From positions 94,369 through 158,368 of the forward strand of contig JAZUCU010000058.1 of NCBI GenBank assembly GCA_045639325.1: a stretch of DNA of 64,000 nucleotides. The letters run 5' to 3'. The notes beneath the pieces are model-generated. The model had not been told where the DNA came from. It searched no databases and saw only the letters and a program-made list of their open reading frames with translations. Source of the stretch: RGIG8244 sp045639325. Lineage in GTDB: Bacteria > Verrucomicrobiota > Lentisphaeria > Victivallales > UBA1829. Below are positions 17,630 through 26,449 of this stretch, in pieces. The position numbers and the translations under genes are program-made. Numbering within the stretch: position 1 is the first letter of the stretch; every line of letters starts with the position of its first letter.

Positions 17630-19156
17630 TTATCCCGGGAAGAACCGGACGGGGGAGGAGGGCAGGGGGGTGAGGATCAGGTTTTCTTCTGTGATTTCCA
17701 CATTATCAATGCCGTAAAGTCCCATATCAAAGGGGCAGCCGTTGTGGCAGTAGGAGATTTTTTCCCGTACCGCTGTCACAAGGGTGTCTTTATGATAGGG
17801 CATGACGATACGCCATTGGATATTTTCATTCATCATCAACTCGATGGATGTGGCGTTGAATTTCCACAGGAGCGGGCCGAATGCGACTGAGAGCTGATCA
17901 TGGACAGAGGAATCTGCCTTGCAATCTGTGCTGGTCAAATCCTTCCAGCTGCCGTTTTCCTGAATCTGAATCTTCATATTGGCGGGGATGCCGTTTTTCT
18001 GATGCAGGAAGCCTTCGGTAATGGGCAATGCATCAGTGATCATGGCATGGGTGTGACAACGGCGTTTGAGATAAGTTTCTGCGTAACGGTCGCTGTAACA
18101 ATGGAGATCCTGCAATTCCAGAGAATCCCCGCTGCGAAGGAGGGAGACACGGTAATAACGAGTATTGAACCAGAATGTCTGACGGTGTGCCGGCCAGGGG
18201 TCTTCCAATGCAACGATGGACAGGGGAACGGTTTCTTTATAAGTATTGAGATACCATTCGCCGGTGTCGCCCATGGTCATAACGATCACATCATCATTCT
18301 TTTCGTACCATGCGAGAGTTTCCATCTGCATTTCATAGCCCTCTTTCATGCGGGGCCAGCCGAAACTGTTTTCCTGTCCGATCTGAATGTAGGAGTAATC
18401 GGTGCTGAGATTATCAAACATGTTGCGGAACAGTTTATCCATCCAGACCTTGTCTTTGCAGCAGGTGGGTTCCAGGGTCGTCACACCCTGACCGTTATCG
18501 CCGAGTGCGCAGTCGTACTGATTGACCGGACAGCTGCCGAGCATGCGGAACAGGGGAACATTGATCTGTGTCGCCGCGGATTCTCCGGGGAGGTTCGCGT
18601 TGACTTTGGAAGGATAATATGCGCCTGCCCAGAAGCCGCCCCAGATGGAATATCCATCGGTACCCCATTGATCGCGGCAATTGGATGTGGCTTTGATGTG
18701 ATATTTTTCTTCCAGATAGCCGAGGGTGTAGGCGTCAATATACCACGCTGCGACACTGCGGGGATAATAGCCGAATGTTTCATGGAAAAGTGCCATAGCG
18801 GTATCGACCAGCTTTTCCCGTTCGGCGGGGCGGTATCCGATGGTGAGAGATGCCTGGGAGTGATGATCCCAGTTGACGCCGTCTCTTCCGCGGAATTCGA
18901 TTCCTGCGGCATCGCAATGCATCCGGTTGATTTCCAGCCAGAGACCGATTTCATGAGATTCGGGCATTTCTTTTTTGAAGAAATCGGCATAGGGACCGGC
19001 TTTCAATGCATCGAATTGCAGAAGCCAGGTTGCGGGAAAGTTATATTTTTTCGTCAATTTCATCTGTTCTATGACCGGTTCGAAATGCTCAATGTGAGGC
19101 ATCCGGTGGTCTTCCAGACGGATAAAGTTGACAATGTTGCAAATTTTCTTTTTCAT
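17630..19156 (-). CDS. Polysaccharide-deacetylase-like barrel protein, function unknown
   Basis: A 508-residue cytoplasmic protein without signal peptide. The first ~300 residues resemble a NodB/GH57-type beta/alpha barrel: FPATWLLQFDAL near 42-53, HEIGLWLEINRMH near 70-82, and a later WYIDAYTLGYLEEKYHIKATSNC segment typical of this superfamily. A clear His/Asp metal triad of an active deacetylase is not obvious. The last ~200 residues look beta-rich, perhaps a sugar-binding or barrel-closing domain. It is the last gene of the GntR-led operon, 25 bases after the CBM9/glycosidase gene, so a role in breaking down a host or plant glycan is likely. Exact activity is unknown. Confidence 0.5.
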   Translation of the reverse strand: MKKKICNIVNFIRLEDHRMPHIEHFEPVIEQMKLTKKYNFPATWLLQFDALKAGPYADFFKKEMPESHEIGLWLEINRMHCDAAGIEFRGRDGVNWDHHSQASLTIGYRPAEREKLVDTAMALFHETFGYYPRSVAAWYIDAYTLGYLEEKYHIKATSNCRDQWGTDGYSIWGGFWAGAYYPSKVNANLPGESAATQINVPLFRMLGSCPVNQYDCALGDNGQGVTTLEPTCCKDKVWMDKLFRNMFDNLSTDYSYIQIGQENSFGWPRMKEGYEMQMETLAWYEKNDDVIVMTMGDTGEWYLNTYKETVPLSIVALEDPWPAHRQTFWFNTRYYRVSLLRSGDSLELQDLHCYSDRYAETYLKRRCHTHAMITDALPITEGFLHQKNGIPANMKIQIQENGSWKDLTSTDCKADSSVHDQLSVAFGPLLWKFNATSIELMMNENIQWRIVMPYHKDTLVTAVREKISYCHNGCPFDMGLYGIDNVEITEENLILTPLPSSPVRFFPG

Positions 19157-19181
19157 TTTACAGGTCTTTCTTACTTACGGC

Positions 19182-21212
19182 TTATTTTTCGAAACAGATC
19201 ACAATCCGTTCCCAGGGAGCATACTGCAAATTCAATTTACCGTCTTTGACCGTGATTTTCCGGTTGCCGAAAAGATCTTTTGCTTTGTATTTTGCAACGT
19301 CTTTGATGCCGTTCAGAGTATAGACAGCATTTTCCGGATCCTGATGCAGGTTCGTTGTGATCAGATAGTATTTGCCATCCAGATAACGGCAGACGGAGGT
19401 CACATTTTCATTGCTGCAAGTGACGTCTGACACCGGATCGATGGTATTGAATACGGGAGTCAGGATATCGATTTCCTTGCGGAGCTGACGGGCTGTTTTC
19501 CAGAAGGATGCAATGGGCTGCTGTCCGCTGTGTGCGCCCCACCAGAATGCACCGGTGGCACCGTTGATCAGAATCTGATAGACCCAGCTCATGGTTTCTG
19601 CGCCGGAGAGATATCTGTGTTTTTCCGGAATACCGAATGCGGCTGTCAGCAGGAATGCGGGCTTACCGTGGGGGATTGCATCGAGACAGATGGCTCTAGC
19701 TGATTTTGCACCTCCATAGCCACCGCAGAAGATATCTGTGGTATCCAATCCGCCGGGGCCGCCATAACCGATTGTCCAGCCGGATTCGTTACGGAATACA
19801 GGGTGATAGGGATCCAGTTTCTTGATCAGTTTATAATTCTTGATGTATTCGGCTTCCGTTCCGCCGATGTTGCCTTCGTCCGCGATGACGTAGCCGATGA
19901 CGTTACGGAAATTCTTGTAAGTGTTGACCACTTTTGTATATTTTTCTTCACGCGGGGGCTTCTTTGCTGCGATGTCGACAATGCCGGGGACAACCATGGT
20001 ATTTTCTTTATCGAAGATGGATATCACGTCTTTATTATGAGTCCACCAGAGACAGAATGTGTTGAAGCCGGATTCCCGAGCCAGAATTTCCAGTGCATTC
20101 GCCGGTGCAGCTTTATCAGGCAGTCTGGTGCGGTAGACCATAATTTCACACATCAGGGGGATGAACGGTTTGCCGTTGACCATCAGAAGGCGTGTGAAGC
20201 GGTTGACTTTTGTTTCACTGTTGGAAGGCGGAAGTTTTTCCAGTTCCTTTGTGAAAGTCTTGTTGACTTTGTTACCGGTCAATTTGAGTGTGACCGGATA
20301 TTTACCGGGAGCCAGGTCGGCGATATCCAATGCGGCAAAAGATTTCAGATTGCGGGCATCAAGTTTCATATTGATGTTTTTACCGCGGAAAGTGACGACG
20401 GCTTTGCCTTTGCCTGCAAGCTTCTGCTGCGTTTCGGAATCGAGACACAGCATGACGTTTGCCTGTTTTTCGGTTGTGTAGTAGGAACGGTCGAGAAGAA
20501 AATAGGTAGGCAGCTTGTAGCTTTCTGTTTTTTCATCACGGATCCGCTGGGAAATAGCAACGTAGGGGACAAAGTCCATTTCTTTCATGCCGGTGAGCCA
20601 GCCGAATTTATCGGGTACATGGAAATAACCGTTGGTGCAGGACCACTGGGTATTTTCTTTCTGACCGGAAACTTTCTGACGGCAGATATTGAAACGCCAT
20701 TTATCCACGTTCATGTAATCCGGAGAGAGATTGAAGAACGGGATGGCAATTTCTGTTTCCCAACGGTCTGCATGTTTTGTGAGTTTCGCCTGCCAGTGGG
20801 GAGCTCCGAAAAGGAATACGCCGGGGCTGCCATCCTGACCGGTTCCGCCGTTTGTGAACTGGAAGAAGTGATAATAGATTTTTGTATCCGGATCGGCGAA
20901 GAAAATTTCAAACCAGTCTTTGCCGGAAAGTTTATCCATTTCCTTATCATAGCATTTTGCGCCGATATACAGAACGTGTTTATCTTTCAGCAGGTAAACT
21001 TCTGTCTGATTGATTGCTTTTTTGCCGGTGGAGGCATCCACAAATTCGCCCAGACGGGTGGCATTTTTCCATTCTTCGGCATCCAGTCTGCCGTCGACTT
21101 TGGGGAATTTATCGCCGACGATATTATTGATTTTTGCGGTCGGGAGAGCTGCTGCGAGAGAGAGAGCAGAGACTCCGAGAGCCAATGTGAAGAGAGACTT
21201 TATGTTCATCAT
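19182..21212 (-). CDS. Exported CBM9-like domain plus TIM-barrel glycosidase-like protein
   Basis: A 676-residue secreted protein. Signal peptide about 1-22. Residues about 30-230 match the CBM9/DOMON-type carbohydrate-binding fold (KVDGRLDAEEWKNATRL, VYLLKDKHVLYIGAKCYD, WFEIFFADPD, WETEIAIPF). From about 330, NGKPFIPLMCEIMVYR and NALEILARESGFNTFCLWW look like the start of a GH-A (GH2/GH42-like) barrel, with YVIADEGN near 444 as a possible acid/base region and FWWGAHSG near 556. The catalytic Glu pair is not certain. Its start overlaps the stop of the LamG gene (ATGA), showing translational coupling. It probably binds and cleaves a polysaccharide outside the cytoplasm. Confidence 0.62.
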   Translation of the reverse strand: MMNIKSLFTLALGVSALSLAAALPTAKINNIVGDKFPKVDGRLDAEEWKNATRLGEFVDASTGKKAINQTEVYLLKDKHVLYIGAKCYDKEMDKLSGKDWFEIFFADPDTKIYYHFFQFTNGGTGQDGSPGVFLFGAPHWQAKLTKHADRWETEIAIPFFNLSPDYMNVDKWRFNICRQKVSGQKENTQWSCTNGYFHVPDKFGWLTGMKEMDFVPYVAISQRIRDEKTESYKLPTYFLLDRSYYTTEKQANVMLCLDSETQQKLAGKGKAVVTFRGKNINMKLDARNLKSFAALDIADLAPGKYPVTLKLTGNKVNKTFTKELEKLPPSNSETKVNRFTRLLMVNGKPFIPLMCEIMVYRTRLPDKAAPANALEILARESGFNTFCLWWTHNKDVISIFDKENTMVVPGIVDIAAKKPPREEKYTKVVNTYKNFRNVIGYVIADEGNIGGTEAEYIKNYKLIKKLDPYHPVFRNESGWTIGYGGPGGLDTTDIFCGGYGGAKSARAICLDAIPHGKPAFLLTAAFGIPEKHRYLSGAETMSWVYQILINGATGAFWWGAHSGQQPIASFWKTARQLRKEIDILTPVFNTIDPVSDVTCSNENVTSVCRYLDGKYYLITTNLHQDPENAVYTLNGIKDVAKYKAKDLFGNRKITVKDGKLNLQYAPWERIVICFEK

Positions 21213-22444
21213 TTCATGTTTTCCTGTCTGTTTTTGTAAAGTTCCTTGACTTCGCTGTCCGTTGCGCAGCGGTTGTATACTTTCACGTAGCTGACTACGC
21301 CTTTGAATGTGGGATAGGTTTTATATCCGATTTTCGGCTTATAGATATCGAATCCGCCGACAACGAACGGTTTTTTGCCTTCTTTTTCTTTCAGTGTGGC
21401 GTTCAAAAGTTTACTGCCTTCCAGAATGCCGTTGTAATAGAAATAACCATGGGATTTCTTATATGTCATGACAACGTGAGCGGTTTCCGGGAGCGGCTGA
21501 GAGGTGTAGAACGTTTTCCAACCGCCGAAATGGGGAGCATATTTGTTGTAATTGATCATCAATGCATAGCCACCCCAATGCATACGATAGTTGAGGATTT
21601 CCATTCTTTTTGCCGGGGCCGGTTTCAGAACGAGTTCCACTGTCACTTCGTTATTCTTGATATCCAGTGCGGGATCGTAGGGGAATTCGACATAGTTTGT
21701 ACCATCGAAAAGCATTCCTTTGCCGAGACTTGTTTCGCCGACTTTGTAGGGGCCGACAACGTTACCTTTCATACCTTTACCGGTCTGGTCTGCAATCTGT
21801 TTGTTATCCAGTTTATCCAAACGCCAGAATGCAACAAGAGAATCCTGAAGATTTGCCGCCGGTTTTTCAGCCGCTTTCTGTTTGTTGGAGTTCACAAAGT
21901 CAACGGCTCCGGCGGTACGGGAAAGCATGGGAGCGTTGATGTACAGTTTTGTACCTTTTTCGCAAGGCAGAAGAATGATTTCCGGCTTGAGGAAGCGTCC
22001 GCTGAAACCACCGAGCTTTGTCAGCGGTCCGGAGACAGTGTAACGTTTCCATTCGCCGGTGACGGTGACAGTTTCTTCTTTGAAACGGAAGCTGCCGAAT
22101 TTTACTTTAGCACCCGCCGGTTCACTTTTCATATAAACGGAGAATGTGTAGGGCAGACCGGGTTTTCCGGGAGACCAGCCGTAGTTGCCTGTGAAGTATT
22201 TGACTTCACTTTTCCCCATCATTGTGAGACACATGGTATTGGTGTCTTTGATAAAACCGTTTTCAAGAAGCGTATGAGTACCGGGGAGCCATCCGCTGGC
22301 TCCATCCCAGAAATCCGGGTAGCCGGGTTCCGTTGCGGTTTTGAAATCCGGATTCATCAACAGATTTTTCGCTGCATTATCCTGCGCTGCGAGTGGGATC
22401 GCCATCAGCGCGGACAACAATAAGAGTTGTTTGAGTTTCATCAT
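21209..22444 (-). CDS. Exported LamG-domain carbohydrate-binding protein
   Basis: A 411-residue secreted protein. Signal peptide about 1-20 (LLLLSALMAIPLAAQ). Residues about 25-175 form a jelly-roll, CBM-like region (NLLMNPDFKT, PYTFSVYMKSEPAGAKV, GEWKRYTVSG). Residues about 205-400 are a LamG/concanavalin-A-like domain (LVAFWRLDKLDN, GKGMLFDGTNYVEFPYDPAL, EVTVELVLKP, GVVSYVKVYNR). No catalytic residues are evident; it probably presents or binds a glycan for the enzyme encoded next, with which it overlaps by 4 bases. The start has two Met codons (22444 and 22441) and either could be used. Confidence 0.68.
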   Translation of the reverse strand: MMKLKQLLLLSALMAIPLAAQDNAAKNLLMNPDFKTATEPGYPDFWDGASGWLPGTHTLLENGFIKDTNTMCLTMMGKSEVKYFTGNYGWSPGKPGLPYTFSVYMKSEPAGAKVKFGSFRFKEETVTVTGEWKRYTVSGPLTKLGGFSGRFLKPEIILLPCEKGTKLYINAPMLSRTAGAVDFVNSNKQKAAEKPAANLQDSLVAFWRLDKLDNKQIADQTGKGMKGNVVGPYKVGETSLGKGMLFDGTNYVEFPYDPALDIKNNEVTVELVLKPAPAKRMEILNYRMHWGGYALMINYNKYAPHFGGWKTFYTSQPLPETAHVVMTYKKSHGYFYYNGILEGSKLLNATLKEKEGKKPFVVGGFDIYKPKIGYKTYPTFKGVVSYVKVYNRCATDSEVKELYKNRQENMK

Positions 22445-22474
22445 GGTTTGTGTTCCTTATTATGTTATTATGAA

Positions 22475-23080
22475 TTAAAACAGAATTGTTGTTTTGCTGC
22501 CGCCGTTAAAATCCAACTGATTGTTGTAAACGGAGCGACGCAGCTGTTTCTGGGAATGTCCGTCAATAAAGAGGAAATTGACACCCCGATCATGGCGTCC
22601 CCAACTGTTGGAGAACAACGTCCCGTTTGTCCAAACATCTACCTGTTTTGAGTCGAGCAGGATGAAGATTGCTGTTACCGGAGTTTTTGTATCATTTTTT
22701 TGGACTTTGTCAGGTGTTGTATTGCCCAGTTTGCCATTAATACCGAAGCAGCCGTAATTCTTCTGGTCGCTGGCTTTATTCTGCGTGTTGGGGGAGGGGC
22801 ACATGAAAGATTTTGATTTGTTTTGAAGTCCATACGCCCCCAGCATTTCATGATATCTGTAGCGGTAGCCATTGAGTGAGGTGTGGAGAGGATAGCTTTT
22901 GTAATCGTTGCCGTAAAGTGTGTACGCCAGCCCGATCTGTTTCTGATTGCTGCGGCAGGTGGATTCCATACCGATCGCTTTGACTTTTCCCAATGCGGGG
23001 AGAAGCATTGCCGCCAAAATAGAAATAATGGCGATGACGACCAGCAATTCAATGAGTGTGAATTTCTGCATTTGTTTCAT
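22475..23080 (-). CDS. Type IV pseudopilin-like protein with H-x9-DG C-terminal motif
   Basis: A 201-residue prepilin-like protein. The class III leader FTLIELLVVIAII and the hydrophobic helix ILAAMLLPAL begin at residue 7. The residue before the expected cleavage point is Lys, not the usual Gly, which is common in such PVC proteins but not in classical pilins. Near the end, HDRGVNFLFIDGH is the H-x9-DG motif of the large pseudopilin families expanded in Planctomycetes and Lentisphaerae. It is encoded between the regulator and the secreted carbohydrate proteins, so it may be a surface component co-induced with them rather than a general pilin. Confidence 0.8.
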   Translation of the reverse strand: MKQMQKFTLIELLVVIAIISILAAMLLPALGKVKAIGMESTCRSNQKQIGLAYTLYGNDYKSYPLHTSLNGYRYRYHEMLGAYGLQNKSKSFMCPSPNTQNKASDQKNYGCFGINGKLGNTTPDKVQKNDTKTPVTAIFILLDSKQVDVWTNGTLFSNSWGRHDRGVNFLFIDGHSQKQLRRSVYNNQLDFNGGSKTTILF

Positions 23081-23101
23081 GGTTTCTGTCTCCTGTTTTC
23101 T

Positions 23102-24133
23102 TTATAATTGATATGGTTTGAGTTTGATTCCTGTTGAAATGTTCTTGCCGGACATGATCTGTTGTATCAACATTTCTGCGGCACAACGTCCTATCTGACG
23201 TAGCGGCGGCGCAATTACGTATGCGCCATCCACCGGTTCTTCGTCGGAATAGGCTATCAATGGGATATTGCATTTCTGCATCCGGAGAAAATGTACGGTT
23301 TCCCGGATCAGGGTATCGCCAAGGGCAACCATGCAGTCGATTTCCGGATGTTTCGTCATGATCTCCGTCAGATACGCACTCCCTGCGCCGGGCAAAAGTT
23401 CTTCCGTTTCCAGACGGAACAGGTGCTGTGCTTCTTTGGGAATGCCGTTGATGCTCAATTGTTCCCGGATCAAGTGGACAACATCCGATCCCAGAAGTAC
23501 GTTATCTTTGATTTCCACCGGAGCAAGAATAACGGGATTGCTTCCGCCGGCTTTCAGAATGGAACGGACAAGCATGGCTGCACCTTCCTGTGCATCTTCC
23601 ATCACATACGGATGTTCCAGTGACAGTCGGTTGATATTTACAAGTGGTACGCCCAGTTCGCATAATCGCTGCAATTCTTCCGTTTTCAGAGGAATTGTGA
23701 CAGCCAAAGCGTTAATCAACCCGCATTCTATCATGTTGCAGATTCGGGTGAAACCGGCTTTGCGATATTTTTCTGTTGTGGGCAGGGAGAGATGATGGAG
23801 ATAGCCGTACTCATGCTCTTCCAGGTAGGAATTGAATCCCCGGCAGATCCGGTTGATATAGGGCGTGCTGAGGGAGAATATATCATAATTCAGCAAACCG
23901 AAATTCAGAAACCGTTTTTCCTTTTTTGCCTTTTCGGTCAGATACGTGCCTGTCCCACGGATAACGATCAAGCCATCGTCTTCGAGTATTTTCAAAGCCT
24001 TCCGCAACGTGATTGCAGTGACATTGAAATGCTTCGAAAGTTCCCGTATGCCGGGGAGTTTTGAATTATCCATCGCCAGGGCAATAATTTCATTTCTGAT
24101 ATGTATTGCGATCTGTTGATATTTGTTTTCCAT
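23102..24133 (-). CDS. GntR-type regulator with LacI-like sensor domain
   Basis: A 343-residue sugar-responsive transcription factor. Residues about 1-70 are a GntR winged helix (QQIAIHIRNEI, LPGIRELSKHFNVTAITLRKALKILEDDGLI, GTGTYL). The remaining ~270 residues are a LacI/periplasmic-binding-protein fold (GLINALAVTIPL, GVPLVNINRL, DCMVALGDTL, IPLIAYSDEEPVDGAYVIAPPLRQIGR). It is first in a five-gene operon, with TATATATCA direct repeats just downstream of its promoter. Negative autoregulation, relieved by a sugar, is the simplest reading; the ligand is unknown. Confidence 0.85.
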   Translation of the reverse strand: MENKYQQIAIHIRNEIIALAMDNSKLPGIRELSKHFNVTAITLRKALKILEDDGLIVIRGTGTYLTEKAKKEKRFLNFGLLNYDIFSLSTPYINRICRGFNSYLEEHEYGYLHHLSLPTTEKYRKAGFTRICNMIECGLINALAVTIPLKTEELQRLCELGVPLVNINRLSLEHPYVMEDAQEGAAMLVRSILKAGGSNPVILAPVEIKDNVLLGSDVVHLIREQLSINGIPKEAQHLFRLETEELLPGAGSAYLTEIMTKHPEIDCMVALGDTLIRETVHFLRMQKCNIPLIAYSDEEPVDGAYVIAPPLRQIGRCAAEMLIQQIMSGKNISTGIKLKPYQL

Positions 24134-24152
24134 GATACCTGCTTTCTGTCAC

Positions 24153-24212
24153 TATATATCAAAGTATATATCACTCTGTTGTAATAATAGCATTTCGACT
24201 ACTTAATGTCAA
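24153..24212 (-). promoter_or_regulatory. Promoter and candidate operator of the GntR-led carbohydrate operon
   Basis: Minus strand: TTGACA (24207-24212), 17 bases, TATTAT (24184-24189). On the plus strand TATATATCA is repeated at 24153-24161 and 24165-24173, 12 bases apart, just downstream of the expected transcription start. This is a good place for an autorepressor site. Confidence 0.6.
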
Positions 24213-24323
24213 GAAAAAAAGTGTCCGAAAATGAAAAAAAAACGGAAAAAAGAGGATTTTTTTCAGCTTTTTGGATAAAATTGCCATCAAAACTTATTTT
24301 TTTTTGAAATATTGAATTTTTAA

Positions 24324-24352
24324 TTGAAACATTCAAGTTTCGGTGATATATT
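24324..24352 (+). promoter_or_regulatory. Promoter of the HD-domain gene
   Basis: TTGAAA (24324-24329), 17 bases, TATATT (24347-24352), 26 bases before the start codon at 24379. Confidence 0.5.
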
Positions 24353-24378
24353 ACCACTCTTATAATTATGGAGATTTT

Positions 24379-24948
24379 ATGACAGATGCTTTTGATATTA
24401 TCCGGCATTTTTATCCGGAAGATACACCATTGCGCCAACTGCTGTTGAAACACAGTGAGCAGGTGCGGGATAAGGTGCGTTTTCTTGCGGAAAAATATTG
24501 CCCCGTTTCCATTGATCTGGCATTTGCAGAAAATGGTGCGCTGCTCCATGATATCGGTATCGGACGCTGTCATGCGCCGGATATTCTTTGCTATGGGACG
24601 GAACATTATCTGTGTCATGGCGTGATTGGTGCGACCATGCTCCGGGAATTGGATTCCTCTTTGGAACCTTATGCCCGGATTTGTGAACGGCATACCGGTT
24701 CCGGTTTGACGGCGGAGGATATCCGCAAGCAGGGATTGCCATTGCCGATGCAGGATTTTCTGCCGGAAACGGCGGAGGAAAAATTGATTTGTCTGGCAGA
24801 TAAATTTTTCTCCAAGTCCGGTAATCTGCAGGAAAAATCATTTGCACGTGTGCGGGCATCGCAGGCAAAATTCGGGGCGGACGCACTCCGGCGTTTTGAC
24901 GAACTTTGCCGCTTTGCCGGTTTGGATGAGAAATACGAACAACAATAA
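24379..24948 (+). CDS. HD-domain phosphohydrolase
   Basis: A 189-residue HD-superfamily protein, a metal-dependent phosphohydrolase fold. Seen: LLKHSEQV with His 25, ALLHDIGIG with the HD pair at 57-58, HYLCHGVIG near 75-83 and a downstream CLADKFF Asp. The set fits the small HDIG/YqeK-like group, which hydrolyses nucleotides or related phosphates. TGGAGATTTT precedes ATG 24379; the frame is open to 24343 but that part overlaps the promoter. The ABC transporter starts 22 bases later, so they may be co-transcribed; a functional link is not evident. Confidence 0.82.
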   Translation: MTDAFDIIRHFYPEDTPLRQLLLKHSEQVRDKVRFLAEKYCPVSIDLAFAENGALLHDIGIGRCHAPDILCYGTEHYLCHGVIGATMLRELDSSLEPYARICERHTGSGLTAEDIRKQGLPLPMQDFLPETAEEKLICLADKFFSKSGNLQEKSFARVRASQAKFGADALRRFDELCRFAGLDEKYEQQ

Positions 24949-24970
24949 GATAAATAAGAGAAACAACAAA

Positions 24971-26449
24971 ATGAAAAACAAAAAAACAATGTCAGCTTTT
25001 ATCCGGATTTTATTCCTGATAATGCTTGCCGTATGCACCACCGCTTGCGGCGAAAAGGAAGAACGCAAAGTTCTTAAAATGGCAACGGAAGCCACATTCC
25101 CGCCTTATGAATTTTACGAAAATGGAAAAATCACCGGTATCGATGTGGAACTCGTCCGCACCATCGCAGACCGTCTCGGCTACGATTTGCAGGTTATCGA
25201 CATGAAATTCGATGCGATCATTACGGCTGTCCGCACATCAAAAGCAGACATTGCCGCCTCCGGTATCACGGTGACGGAAGACCGTAAGAAGATGATCGAT
25301 TTCACTCATCCTTACGTGCAGGCATATCAGCTGATCATTGTTGCCAATAATTCCCAGATCAAGACAAAAGATGATTTGCAAGGCAAACGAATCGGTGTAC
25401 AGCAGGGGACAACCGGCGACCTTTTCGTTACAGAGAATTACAAGAAAAGTCAGCCTAACCGTTTTGATAACGGTGCATTGGCTGTTGCAGCATTGCGTAA
25501 AAATAAAATCGATGCGGTTGTGTTGGATGCGGAACCGGCAAAGATTCATGTCCGTTCCTATCCCGGCGAACTGAAACTGTTGGAAGAACCGTTGACTGGT
25601 GAAGAATATGCTTTTGCCATTGCGAAAGAAAATAAAAAACTGCGCAATGAAATCAATTTCGAGTTGAAAAAGATGCTGGATGACGGCACGGTCAATGAGA
25701 TTATTGAAAAATATAAAAACATGAAGAGTACGACTGTATCTCCGGATGCAGAAAAAGGATTTTTCGCAAAAATCAAATCTTCCTTTGAATTGAACTTCAT
25801 CAAAGATAAACGGTATATGTACCTGGTGTTCGGTTTCTGGAACACCATTCTCATGTCCTTTTTTGCTGTGGTTGTCGGGGTGGTTCTCGGTTTCTTTGTG
25901 GCTGTCATCCGCAGTACTCATGACATGACCGGGAAGCTGAAAATTCCGAATATGATCTGTCATTTGTATCTGACCGTGATCCGCGGTACTCCGGTTGTGG
26001 TTCAGCTGTTGATTATCTATTTTGTGATTTTCAGCAAATTGGATGTCAGCAAAGTGTTGGTCGGTATCATTGCTTTCGGTATCAATTCCGGCGCATATGT
26101 GGCGGAAATCATCCGGTCCGGTATTATGTCGATCGACAAGGGACAGATGGAAGCGGGACGCAGTCTCGGTCTTTCTTATTCCAAAGTAATGCTCCTGGTG
26201 ATTCTGCCTCAGGCATTCAAGAATGTGCTGCCGGCTTTGGGGAATGAATTCATTGTGTTGTTGAAAGAAACATCCGTTGCCGGTTATATTGCGCTGCAGG
26301 ATTTGACCAAGGGCGGGGATATTATCCGCAGTCAGACGTATGATGCATTCATGCCGCTGATTGCCGTTGCATTGATTTATCTGGCAGTTGTGATCCTCTT
26401 TACCAAACTGCTCGGTATTCTGGAGAAAGGATTGAAGAGAAATGAGTAA
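24971..26449 (+). CDS. Amino-acid ABC importer, binding protein fused to permease
   Basis: A 492-residue fusion. The N-terminus is a signal/lipoprotein-type leader (FLIMLAVCTTACGEKEE; the lipobox is imperfect). Residues about 35-265 are a type 3 solute-binding protein for polar amino acids (MATEATFPPYEFYENG, GIDVELVRTIADRLG, GKRIGVQQGTTG). Residues about 290-485 are a HisM/GlnP-type permease with the EAA-loop sequence EAGRSLGLSYSKVMLLVILPQAFKNVLPALGNEFI. The fusion fixes one or two binding proteins per transporter, as in GlnPQ-like systems. ATG 24971 is chosen because it begins the signal peptide. The ATPase gene overlaps its end by 8 bases. Substrate is not readable. Confidence 0.88.
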   Translation: MKNKKTMSAFIRILFLIMLAVCTTACGEKEERKVLKMATEATFPPYEFYENGKITGIDVELVRTIADRLGYDLQVIDMKFDAIITAVRTSKADIAASGITVTEDRKKMIDFTHPYVQAYQLIIVANNSQIKTKDDLQGKRIGVQQGTTGDLFVTENYKKSQPNRFDNGALAVAALRKNKIDAVVLDAEPAKIHVRSYPGELKLLEEPLTGEEYAFAIAKENKKLRNEINFELKKMLDDGTVNEIIEKYKNMKSTTVSPDAEKGFFAKIKSSFELNFIKDKRYMYLVFGFWNTILMSFFAVVVGVVLGFFVAVIRSTHDMTGKLKIPNMICHLYLTVIRGTPVVVQLLIIYFVIFSKLDVSKVLVGIIAFGINSGAYVAEIIRSGIMSIDKGQMEAGRSLGLSYSKVMLLVILPQAFKNVLPALGNEFIVLLKETSVAGYIALQDLTKGGDIIRSQTYDAFMPLIAVALIYLAVVILFTKLLGILEKGLKRNE

